A stretch of DNA of 5,210 bases, from contig CANJOX010000259.1 in the NCBI GenBank assembly GCA_947475795.1, positions 1 to 5,210 of the forward strand, written 5' to 3'. The first letter of the stretch is position 1. Each line of letters opens with the position of its first letter. The notes under the pieces were generated by a model, which saw only the letters and a list, made by a program, of their open reading frames with translations, had not been told where the DNA came from and did not search any database. The stretch comes from Gemmatimonadota bacterium (GTDB lineage: Bacteria > Gemmatimonadota > Gemmatimonadetes > Gemmatimonadales > Gemmatimonadaceae). Position numbers and translations under genes: made by a program. Shown here in pieces: positions 1 to 5,207 of the stretch.

Positions 1-10
1 GCTCCTGCGC

Positions 11-15
11 GGAGG
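11..15 (+). promoter_or_regulatory. Ribosome binding site of the MoxR-like fragment
   Basis: GGAGG lies 6 bases before the ATG at 22. It is a near-consensus Shine-Dalgarno site and fixes the start of the following ATPase fragment. It also shows that the 5' end of this broken gene is still in its native form. Confidence 0.75.
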
Positions 16-21
16 TTCTCC

Positions 22-375
22 ATGGCATTCTCTATCCCGCGCATGCGACGCAAGTCGGCTCCCGCCGCCGTCGCCAGCAACGCCCCGGCGTCGGCCAACG
101 CGCCAACAATCGCGCCGCCCCCCGCCCCTCGCTCCCTCCTCCGCCCGCTCGGCGTCGTCGGCTACGACACCCTCGAGCCCGCGCTCCTGGCCGCCCTCGC
201 CACCGAGGAACCGCTGCTGTTGGTCAGCGATCACGGCGCCGCAAAAACGCTGCTGCTGGTGCGACTCGCCCACGCACTCGGCCTCACCCTCCGGCAGTAC
301 AACGTCAGCATCCTCTAGTTCGACGATCTCATTGTGTTCCCCATCCCCGCCCGCGCCGGCGCCATTCGCTATGCC
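22..375 (+). pseudogene. MoxR-type AAA+ ATPase, N-terminal remnant (premature TAG, 3' part lost)
   Basis: MoxR-family AAA+ proteins are ATPases that act as chaperones, usually with a VWA-domain partner. The first 45 residues are a low-complexity Ala/Pro-rich lead. Next comes a MoxR-like start (GYDTLEPALLAALATEEPLL) and a Walker A at residues 69-76, SDHGAAKT, where the family usually has GPxGTAKS, so the first Gly is replaced by Ser. This is followed by a segment resembling the family's 'RHYNASLLxFDDLVGFP' (here RQYNVSIL, stop, FDDLIVFPIP). A TAG at 316-318 interrupts that motif, but the same frame continues with family-like sequence to about 375. Walker B, sensor and lid regions are all absent: the stop codon of the opposing gene begins 8 bases later. 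The intact product would be roughly three times longer. The TAG may derive from TCG (Ser) by one base change, which is inference. Almost certainly non-functional. Confidence 0.8.
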
Positions 376-382
376 GTACGGC
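373..382. repeat. 10-bp palindrome at the gene break point
   Basis: The perfect palindrome gccgtacggc lies where MoxR-like similarity ends and directly before the stop codon of the leftward gene ending at 384. It could be a recombination scar or chance. As an RNA hairpin its loop would be too tight to act as a terminator. Confidence 0.35.
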
Positions 383-383
383 G

Positions 384-1381
384 CTATCCGTGCCCCATCG
401 CCCGATGCCCACCAACCGCCTCGGCGATCCACTCGCCGTCGAGCCGGTCGCGGCGCAGATGCGCGCGGTGACCCCTGGTGAGCTTCACGGAATACAGACC
501 GCTCCCCGGCGGCGGCCAGGGCTTGAAATCGAGACCGGCCAATTGCGTGCTGTGGGCCAGCTTTCGCTTCGTGTTGCTCCAGCGCCGCTGCATGGCCGGC
601 TCCAGCCGTTTTAGTTGATCGCGAAACGTGCTGGTTTCCGTGATCGGCTCGTTGATCGCGCCGATGAACCACATGGCTGATGCAGGTGCCCCGGTGTGCC
701 AGCGATCGTGGTACAGATGGACCGGACATCCCGGCCATGCGAGTGCAGGAAAGCCGGAGACCAATGAACGGAGCGTGAGCATGCCGTGGCGACCGGCATC
801 ATACGTCCGGCTCTTCGTGATGCGCGCCGACAACACTTTTTCGATCAGCGGGAAGAATTTGGAATCCGCGGTGGCGAGCCGGCCACCGCGATAGCCGACG
901 GGCTGGTGCTTCATGTAGTCACGAAACCCCTCCGTCTTGCCCGCCAGGACGTCAAACGCACCGCCTCGCCGAATGACGCGCAACGCCTGTGCATTGGCCA
1001 GACGCTCCTCATCGAGGATGTAGCCATGCCTGGGGTGCGGCAGGGCACGTTCGGAGGGACTCCAGCACGGCGCCCCATGGAGCAACTCCCAGATGCCGCA
1101 AAAGTACTCGACAGCAAAGTGATTGAACTCATGAGCGTGCAGCGCCCGGAAAGCGAGCATCCATCGTATCTGGTGCGACGCGGCGACCGTGTGAAACGCC
1201 ACACGGGCAAGGTGGGCAACACTCGACACAGGAATGTGAATGCCCCACCGAGGATCTTGGCAAGCTCGTCTTCGATGCCCGCAAGCTCGCTGTCTGGCCG
1301 CCGGTTCGGCGCGTTGTTGTCGAACACCCCTTCGATGCCAGCCAAACCAGACAGCATCGAATCCACGGACATTTGGCTCAT
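384..1381 (-). pseudogene. HExxH zinc-hydrolase-like protein fused to a RelE/ParE-like domain (frameshifted)
   Basis: I do not recognise a named family for the full protein. The start is the ATG at 1381, with AAGGGG (1396-1391) 9 bases upstream. The first 46 residues read in one frame and the rest in another. Restoring one base in the G run at 1246-1243 gives one 332-residue protein. At about residues 84-88 it has HEFNH (1133-1119), an HExxH zinc-binding motif. About 37 residues later comes LDEERLANAQAL, which can supply the Glu ligand as in gluzincin peptidases (EExxAxA pattern). The last ~82 residues (632-387) resemble RelE/ParE-family toxins: FRDQLKRLEP, then RRWSNTKRKL, LDFKP, GLYSVKLTRGHRAH and a WIAEAVGGH ending. 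A cytoplasmic protein is likely, as no signal peptide is seen. No antitoxin gene is adjacent. Activity of either part is inference. The gene may be dead, or the frameshift may be a sequence error, since coding character is otherwise good throughout. Confidence 0.7.
1243..1246 (-). other. Frameshift site (one base short in a G run)
   Basis: On the minus strand the gene reads ...AKILGG and then loses frame at GGTGGGG. Adding one G gives GGT GGG GGC ATT CAC and joins the N-terminal segment to the GIHIPVSSV... segment that carries the HEFNH motif. The restored length from 1381 to 384 is an exact multiple of three, which supports a single-base loss here. Confidence 0.7.
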
Positions 1382-1527
1382 GACAATCGGCCCCTTGGCA
1401 GGCAGTGACGGTACGCAAGGCGTTCAATGACCGAGGGACGATGCGGTCGGCCGAGCCCGACCGCCAGATGGCCGCATTGTCAGAGGGGGGGCGTGCCTTT
1501 GGGGTTCACCCCTCCAATGGAGCTGCG
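1382..1527. promoter_or_regulatory. Divergent intergenic region with imperfect inverted repeat
   Basis: This 146-bp gap separates the leftward HExxH/RelE-like gene and the rightward lipoprotein gene, so it must hold the promoters of both unless they are read from farther away. An inverted repeat flanks most of it: tgacaatcggcc at 1381-1392, and at 1470-1482 the complement of tgacaatgcggcc, a match except for one inserted base. Weaker similarity continues inward. A run of seven G (1485-1491) follows. I cannot assign clear -35/-10 boxes. The repeat could be an operator pair or chance. Confidence 0.4.
1519..1522 (+). promoter_or_regulatory. Ribosome binding site of the lipoprotein gene
   Basis: GGAG lies 5 bases before the ATG at 1528. 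This selects 1528 over the in-frame upstream ATG at 1405 and the in-frame downstream ATG at 1540. It also gives a product that begins directly with a signal peptide. Confidence 0.55.
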
Positions 1528-1933
1528 ATGCGATTCCTGATGACGCGTGCGTCCGTGCTGGCGCTGCTGTTCGCGACGACCGCCTGTGTGTCCACCAATG
1601 CCACCGTACTCGACCCCACACCGCAAGGTCGGCCACCCGTTGATGCCGCGCAGGTCCGGATCTATCGCTCCGCCGCGCAGGTGACCGGCAAGTTCACCGA
1701 GGTGGCCCTGCTGAATGCCTCCGGGGGAGTCCTCCTGGACGGACGAACGGAAGATGCTCGAGTCCATGCGCAAGAAGGCCGGGGCGCTGGGGGCGAACGG
1801 CGTGATTCTCGACGCCATCACCGAGGCCAGCGCCGGTGCAAAGATCGCCGGCGCGGTGTTCGGCGTGGGATCACAGCGAAAGGGACGCGCGGTGGCGATC
1901 TTCGTGGTGGCGGACTCAGTGAAGGCGCCGTAG
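1528..1933 (+). pseudogene. Small lipoprotein-like protein, frameshifted
   Basis: The product starts MRFLMTRASVLALLFATTAC, a positively charged start, hydrophobic core and a loose lipobox (ATTAC), so the mature protein would begin at Cys20 and be anchored in a membrane. It then reads VRIYRSAAQVTGKFTEVALLNASG, after which the frame breaks in GGGGG (1723-1727). Dropping one G continues as ESSWTDERKMLESMRKKA, GALGANGVILDAITE, GAKIAGAVFGVG and RKGRAVAIFV, ending in TAG at 1931. The restored protein has 134 residues. The 'KKAGxLGANGVIL' pattern resembles that of small bacterial envelope lipoproteins with a LGANAV-type segment (RcsF/DUF4156 style). This is similarity by eye and no function can be assigned. 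Without correction, translation runs on in a wrong, Arg-rich frame to 2031. It is either a decayed gene or a sequence error. Confidence 0.7.
1723..1727 (+). other. Frameshift site (one extra base in a G run)
   Basis: AAT GCC TCC GGG GGA leads into a wrong frame. With four G instead of five the sequence reads N-A-S-G-E-S-S-W-T-D-E and the family-like C-terminal half follows. With one base removed, 1528-1933 is an exact multiple of three. Confidence 0.7.
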
Positions 1934-1936
1934 CAG

Positions 1937-2485
1937 TTGGCGCGGGGCTGGATCGAGCAGCACATCGACGCCACGCCCACCGTGGTGCTGGAGCGCGCAG
2001 TGCGGGAGCTGTTCACGCGTGTGCTGCGTGAGGAGGCGGCGCGCATGCCGGAGTTGCGGACCGCGCCCGGCCCCGACTTCGTGGTGCGCGTGAACGAGGC
2101 TGGTCCGTTTACCGACGGCGGTCCGATGAACGACAGCGGACAGACCGGCCGCAAGCTGGTGATGGATTTCTACGGGCCGCGCGTCCCCATCGGCGGCGGT
2201 GCGCTGCCTGGGAAAGATCCGTAGCGGCTGGACCGCGCCGGGGTGCTGCGCACGCGCCAGATCGCCGTGGCGATGGTGCAGCCTGGGTTCGTACGCGAGG
2301 CGCGGGTGACGTTCGTGTGGGGCCCGCGCGATCAGCGGCCGAGTGGCGTGGTGCTGGAGGCGGATGGACGGGTGCTGGCGGGCGCGCAAGAACTGGGAAA
2401 ATTGTGCACGGGCGAGGGGATGGGGCGGGCGGGCCCGCTGCGTTCCCCGTCACTCCTGCGGGGTTATGACAGAGGTCTGGGTTAA
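1937..2485 (+). pseudogene. Methionine adenosyltransferase (MetK) homologue, fragment with internal TAG
   Basis: MetK makes S-adenosylmethionine from methionine and ATP. This frame encodes the central to C-terminal part of a divergent MetK. Counting from the TTG at 1937, residues 61-73 read GGPMNDSGQTGRK (E. coli MetK: GGPMGDxGLTGRK, holding Arg244/Lys245). Residues 86-95 read GGGALPGKDP (E. coli GGGAFSGKDP, Lys265). A TAG at 2222-2224 sits where E. coli has Ser268. The frame then continues as RLDRAGVLRTRQIAVAMV (E. coli KVDRSAAYAAR...), with Lys269 replaced by Arg and Asp271 kept. Similarity continues through VRE-ARVTFVW, matching the MetK beta strand after the 'GL' turn, and fades near 2390; the frame closes with TAA at 2483. 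The first ~180 residues, including the methionine- and ATP-site His/Asp/Lys and the GAGDQG signature, are missing, as are the last ~80. The frame is the same as that of the preceding lipoprotein's 3' part, right after its TAG. It is non-functional as it stands. The Phe-to-Leu and Ser-to-Pro changes in the P-loop suggest a divergent paralogue and not a housekeeping copy. Confidence 0.8.
2222..2224 (+). other. In-frame TAG inside the MetK-like active-site segment
   Basis: GKDP-TAG-RLDR interrupts a MetK motif whose usual residue here is Ser. TCG to TAG is one base change. Coding character and family similarity are equal on both sides. Other genes in the window (stops at 1931, 3791, and on the minus strand at 386 and 3802) use TAG as a normal terminator, which argues against codon reassignment. 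Confidence 0.75.
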
Positions 2486-2557
2486 CGTGATTTGTGTGAC
2501 CACCGTCGCTCTCGGCGATTCGCGGGAGAGTGCGTGATCAATACAGGAGAATCGGGT
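2401..2557. other. Non-coding stretch before the 411-aa gene
   Basis: After MetK similarity fades the sequence is G-rich and without family likeness. From about 2461 it becomes less GC-rich (ttatgac, gttaacgtgatttgtgtg), as expected for a promoter region of the gene at 2558. I could not fix a -35/-10 pair. The open frame from 2492 into the gene has no protein-like character before 2558. Confidence 0.4.
2546..2550 (+). promoter_or_regulatory. Ribosome binding site deciding the start at 2558
   Basis: GGAGA lies 7 bases before the ATG at 2558. The in-frame start possible at 2492 has no such site and would add an Arg-rich 22-residue extension unlike the rest of the protein, so 2558 is preferred. 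Confidence 0.7.
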
Positions 2558-3793
2558 ATGGCCGTAGTTGCCGAAGCGATCAGCGTGATTGTCCGGGTCG
2601 ACGTGATTGACGATGCGATTCCCGGGGGGATGGCGGGGTACCGCGCGATGGTGCCGAACGGCTCGTTTTGTACGGACGGACGGCTTGTGCGTGTCGGATT
2701 CGCGGCCCCGCCGGATGTTGCGGCATTTTACGAACATCTCCGCCAATTCGGTCTTCGCTTGGACGACGACGAGCATTTCCTCGATATCGCCATCGTTGAC
2801 CAATACGAGGGTCCGACCTTTCCGTGCCCGTGGCTACGCTTCGAGAAACATGCCGACGGGTATTCCAGTGTGCGGCTGGTCGATGAGCCACTCTCACAGC
2901 CGGTGGCGGCCCCGGATGGCTGGACGCCCGAGAACTGTGGGAAGTTCAAACGCACGCTCACCGAAGAAGCAGACGAACACTTCATCGGGATGGGCAGCGA
3001 GAACGGTGCGGAAATGCTGCTTGATACCCGCACCGGCCAGTTCACGTACGTGGCCCGCGCGGAGGTCTCCGAGGAGCTCACGGCCTCCCCGTCGCCTGAT
3101 GCAGTTCCGGTCATCGTACGGCATGACACGTTCAATATTTGCTGGGTGGACCGTGTCGAGGCCTGGCCCAGGCTGTCCCGGTTGCTCGAGCCGGGCGCCG
3201 ACGTGTACCTCCCGTTTTTCAGTGCGCCAACGACCTCTGAAGATACGGACGCAGATGCCCCGCGCATTGCGCTTACCATAGAGTCGTTGGCGCTCGGCAT
3301 CCTGGTGTCTGGTCAACCGCCATCGGCGTGCACGACGGCGTTGAGCGACGTGCAGGCCACCGCCGCACTGCATTTTGTGGCGGGCGTATTGGGTACCAAC
3401 GCTGACGAGTTCGCGTCGACGGCCGCGTTGTACCTCTCGCAACAGCACGACGAGGTTTCGGCCATCCGTGTCGTGAAGCGGGCGTGTGCGTTACTCCCCG
3501 ACGCGGTATTGTCTCGTGGGGATCTCGTCGTCCGGTTGGTTGCACTCACGCTCGTACATGAGGCGTATGCGATGGAGTTGCTTCATCAGGCTGCCGAGGA
3601 GTTCCTGCGTATCGTTCCGGGGTCGACCGAGCTCTGTAAGAACGAGCCAGACGTGCTGACGAGAGGTATTGTCGCACTCTGGTACACTGGGGCGGAGGAC
3701 CTCGCGCGCCAAGCGTTACGGGATCACCGCGTGCGCCTCGCGGAGCATCCTGACGTGATAAGCAAGCTAAGCGAGATCGGGGTACCGACGTAG
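2558..3793 (+). CDS. Conserved-looking protein of unknown function, 411 aa
   Basis: I do not recognise a named family. The intact 411-residue protein has no signal peptide or membrane segment, so it is probably cytoplasmic. Residues 5-95 form a compact unit: AEAISVIVRVDVIDD, a PGG turn (22-24), VPNGSFCTDGRLVRVGF (32-48), a PPDVAAFYEHL helix, an acidic cluster (69-72), DIAIVDQ (76-82) and GPTFPCPWLRF (85-95). It resembles small stand-alone hypothetical proteins I have seen with the pattern 'PNxTFCsDGxLxRVGF...DIaVVDQ..GPT.PC.WL', an unverified recollection. Residues 121-170 (GWTPE..., GMGSENGAEMLLDTRTGQFTYV) look like a second small beta-rich unit. From about 265 to the end the protein is mostly helical, with TPR-like amphipathic helices (ALYLSQQHDEVSAIRVVKRA, TGAEDLARQALRDH). 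It could be an immunity or adaptor protein, but nothing here proves that. It ends 6 bp from the opposing gene. Confidence 0.8.
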   Translation: MAVVAEAISVIVRVDVIDDAIPGGMAGYRAMVPNGSFCTDGRLVRVGFAAPPDVAAFYEHLRQFGLRLDDDEHFLDIAIVDQYEGPTFPCPWLRFEKHADGYSSVRLVDEPLSQPVAAPDGWTPENCGKFKRTLTEEADEHFIGMGSENGAEMLLDTRTGQFTYVARAEVSEELTASPSPDAVPVIVRHDTFNICWVDRVEAWPRLSRLLEPGADVYLPFFSAPTTSEDTDADAPRIALTIESLALGILVSGQPPSACTTALSDVQATAALHFVAGVLGTNADEFASTAALYLSQQHDEVSAIRVVKRACALLPDAVLSRGDLVVRLVALTLVHEAYAMELLHQAAEEFLRIVPGSTELCKNEPDVLTRGIVALWYTGAEDLARQALRDHRVRLAEHPDVISKLSEIGVPT

Positions 3794-3799
3794 GCCGCG

Positions 3800-4354
3800 C
3801 TACAATCGCTCGATCGCCAGCACCGGATGCAACTCGAAGCCATTCCGGGCACGCCCACGCTGGTTATGAATGAAGTCCCAAAACCCGACGCCGGTGAACG
3901 TCGCCTGCCCACGCTTTGGTACGCGGCGCAGCGCATCGCGTGCAGCCCGAAAGCGCGCCGCGAGCGTGGGATCCGCGGTGCACGCGGGATCGGGGATCTC
4001 CACGATCATGCTGCTGCTGTCCACCGGATCACGCAGCACGATATGCCAGTCGCGATCGTCTTCGGCCGTCATGATCTGCCAGACGATGGCGGTCACGCGA
4101 TACAGCCGGAGCTCGTGCGGCGCGAGACGGCGATCGCTGGGATAGGGCACCTCAGGAATATCGAGCGCGCCCAGCGCACGCACCGTGGTGGGTACCACGT
4201 TGGTGAGCGACACCGAGCCCCGATCACGATCGGCGAGCGTCTTCACCGGCCAGCGGTCGACGCCGCACGCGGGTTGCGCGGCGAGCAGCGCCGGAGCACC
4301 GCACGCGACGAGCAACGCGACGCCGACATACACGCGGGCGACGATAGCGCGCAT
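3800..4354 (-). CDS. Secreted protein of unknown function with GVGFWDF...ELHPVL C-terminus
   Basis: This 184-residue protein starts at the ATG at 4354, whose A is also the last base of the upstream gene's TGA (TGATG). An in-frame ATG at 4366 would add four residues. The N-terminus is a signal peptide: MRAIVARVYVGVALLVAC... up to about ALLAAQ. LVAC at residues 15-18 also fits a lipobox, so a lipoprotein is possible, but the hydrophobic stretch continues past it, favouring ordinary cleavage near Gln27. The mature part has CGVDRWPVKTL, a beta-rich middle (DWHIVLRDP, SMIVEIPDPAC) and the closing pattern FTGVGFWDFIHNQRGRARNGFELHPVL. This closing pattern is familiar from many small secreted bacterial proteins (GVGFFDxxHxQxGxAxNGxELHPVL) that are often compared to OB-fold proteins. 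No enzymatic role is known to me. It is read with the 90-aa secreted protein before it. Confidence 0.8.
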   Translation of the reverse strand: MRAIVARVYVGVALLVACGAPALLAAQPACGVDRWPVKTLADRDRGSVSLTNVVPTTVRALGALDIPEVPYPSDRRLAPHELRLYRVTAIVWQIMTAEDDRDWHIVLRDPVDSSSMIVEIPDPACTADPTLAARFRAARDALRRVPKRGQATFTGVGFWDFIHNQRGRARNGFELHPVLAIERL

Positions 4355-4356
4355 CA
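4352..4356 (-). promoter_or_regulatory. Stop/start overlap (TGATG) coupling two secreted proteins
   Basis: On the minus strand TGA (4356-4354) ends the 90-aa gene and ATG (4354-4352) starts the 184-aa gene. No strong ribosome binding site precedes this ATG, so re-initiation by ribosomes ending the first gene is the likely way it is translated. Confidence 0.6.
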
Positions 4357-4626
4357 CGTGCCGCATGCCCGCTTGTACGCCGCGCGGTACCCCTTCGCGC
4401 GCGCGTCGGCTTCGGTCATCCACCGACCTCGCTTGCCGATGCCGTACCATTTGGATCCCGGACAATGGTACACACCGCTCCGGGAGTTTACCCACACCCG
4501 GGGCGAACGGCGCGGTGGCTGATCGTACGTCACATCGACGTCCACGTGGACCTGCGCAGCATCCCGCGCGATCGGCGCAGCTCGCACCGCAGCGGCCATC
4601 AGTACCATCAATGTGAATATTCTCAT
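4354..4626 (-). CDS. Small secreted protein with VWVNxxSGVYHCPGSxWYG domain
   Basis: This 90-residue protein starts at the ATG at 4626, chosen because it gives a clean signal peptide (MRIFTLMVLMAAAVRA, cleavage near residue 16-17). The ribosome binding site there is weak (GAG 4 bases upstream). The mature protein has a short linker and then a 45-residue domain at residues 44-88: VWVNSRSGVYHCPGSKWYG, RGRWMTEADARAKGYRAA, and a final Cys. Cys55 and Cys88 are likely paired or metal-binding. The domain is common in small exported bacterial proteins. Its layout (SGxYHCPGS...EAxAxGYRPA..C) recalls the Ada metal-binding domain and the tail of some secreted nucleases, suggesting nucleic-acid or metal binding; this is inference. 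It is translationally coupled to the 184-aa secreted protein. Confidence 0.8.
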   Translation of the reverse strand: MRIFTLMVLMAAAVRAAPIARDAAQVHVDVDVTYDQPPRRSPRVWVNSRSGVYHCPGSKWYGIGKRGRWMTEADARAKGYRAAYKRACGT

Positions 4627-4642
4627 CGTCTCGAAAGCTATG

Positions 4643-4660
4643 CGGCGGCGCGCGCCGCCG
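4643..4660. repeat. 18-bp perfect GC palindrome
   Basis: cggcggcgcgcgccgccg reads the same on both strands. It lies between the stop of the leftward gene at 4692 and the ATG at 4626, 17 bases upstream of that ATG. As RNA it could fold into a short hairpin near the weak ribosome binding site, or as DNA serve as an operator. On the minus strand it is followed by CATAGCTTT, not a proper U tract, so a classical intrinsic terminator is unlikely. GC-rich repeats of this kind also arise by chance. Confidence 0.4.
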
Positions 4661-4691
4661 ACGATGCGCCGCGAGAACACGTCGATCCGGG

Positions 4692-5207
4692 TCAGCGCGA
4701 AGCCGAATTACGACGCCGTTGAATGCGCCATCTCGCCAAAAGACGGATCACAATCGACACCGTACGAGGTACGACAGTCCTCCATCGGCTCGGCGCCGCA
4801 CCTGTCTTGAAGTGCCCGTCGAGTCGACGGCGTTCGCTACGTGCGCGTTCGTCACGTGGACGAGCCGTGTTCGTGCGCTGCGCATGGCGTGATTCCCAAT
4901 CCGCCCAGATCCGCGCAAGGGTTTCGTCGTTTGGGAGCCCCGTGACTTGCGACTCTGTCGGCAAGGGGATGCCAGCCCGGAAGGCCAGCACGATCAGACT
5001 CAAATCGCGCAGCCGACGCACCCGTGGGTGCAGTGGTTCTCCCCTGTTGGCGCTGATCGGTTCGATGTCGTCGAACATACGAGCTTTCTCGGCGGCCGGC
5101 GTCATCGTTCGCGCACGTAGAAGTGCCTCCTGAGGCGTCCGGTCGCGCGTGAGAACTGCGGCGCATCCACGCCGGGCATCGCCACCACTTGCACGCTGTA
5201 GCGACAT
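4692..5207 (-). CDS. Hypothetical protein, uncertain start, may extend past the window
   Basis: The frame is open from the window edge to the TGA at 4694-4692 (171 residues from the ATG at 5207). The most protein-like part is residues ~24-105: TPQEALLRARTMTPAAEKARMF, then HPRVRRLRDLSLIVLAFRAGI, TGLPNDETLARIWADWESR. These are amphipathic helices with balanced codon use. The 'ALLRARxMTPAEKARMF' opening recalls small helical proteins starting with 'LRRARxMTxxEK' that often accompany nucleotidyltransferase-type or other toxin genes, but this is only a resemblance. The last ~60 residues are Arg/Ser-rich with poor codon character and may be a frameshifted tail. An internal ATG at 5105 has AGGAGG 20 bases upstream, too far for normal use. 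No membrane segment or signal peptide is seen. Confidence 0.45.
   Translation of the reverse strand: MSLQRASGGDARRGCAAVLTRDRTPQEALLRARTMTPAAEKARMFDDIEPISANRGEPLHPRVRRLRDLSLIVLAFRAGIPLPTESQVTGLPNDETLARIWADWESRHAQRTNTARPRDERARSERRRLDGHFKTGAAPSRWRTVVPRTVSIVIRLLARWRIQRRRNSASR

Noticed and set aside
786..1430. Plus-strand open frame opposite the HExxH/RelE-like gene
   Set aside because: The opposite strand carries recognisable motifs (HEFNH, RelE-like end) and good codon use; this frame has none.
1485..1512. G7 run and GGGG-TTCA-CCCC hairpin before the lipoprotein gene
   Set aside because: The stem is 4 bp only and has no matching element; not enough to call a terminator, riboswitch or phase-variable promoter.
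1480..2154. Long open frame on the minus strand (224 codons) opposite the lipoprotein and MetK remnant
   Set aside because: Ser/Arg/Thr-rich with no family-like segments; it mirrors the high-GC3 coding frame on the plus strand.
316..2224. Reassigned TAG codon (recoded genome or phage)
   Set aside because: TAG is used as the terminal stop of several genes in the same window, and both affected genes are also truncated, so nonsense decay is simpler.
2607..3281. 224-codon plus-strand frame and overlapping minus-strand frames (2728-3300, 2894-3448) within the 411-aa gene
   Set aside because: Arg/Pro/Ser-rich composition; the frame starting at 2558 has the ribosome binding site and sensible protein character over its entire length.
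3790..3803. Possible shared terminator between the convergent genes (GTAG gccgcg CTAC)
   Set aside because: Only a 4-bp stem formed by the two stop codons and their neighbours, with no T tract.
3827..4522. 231-codon plus-strand open frame
   Set aside because: Antisense shadow of the two secreted proteins, which have signal peptides and conserved domain patterns; His/Arg-rich and unlike a protein.
4723..5133. Plus-strand open frame (136 codons) opposite the hypothetical gene at 4692-5207
   Set aside because: Very Arg/Ser-rich with no recognisable segment; the minus frame has helix-forming, balanced sequence over most of this range.
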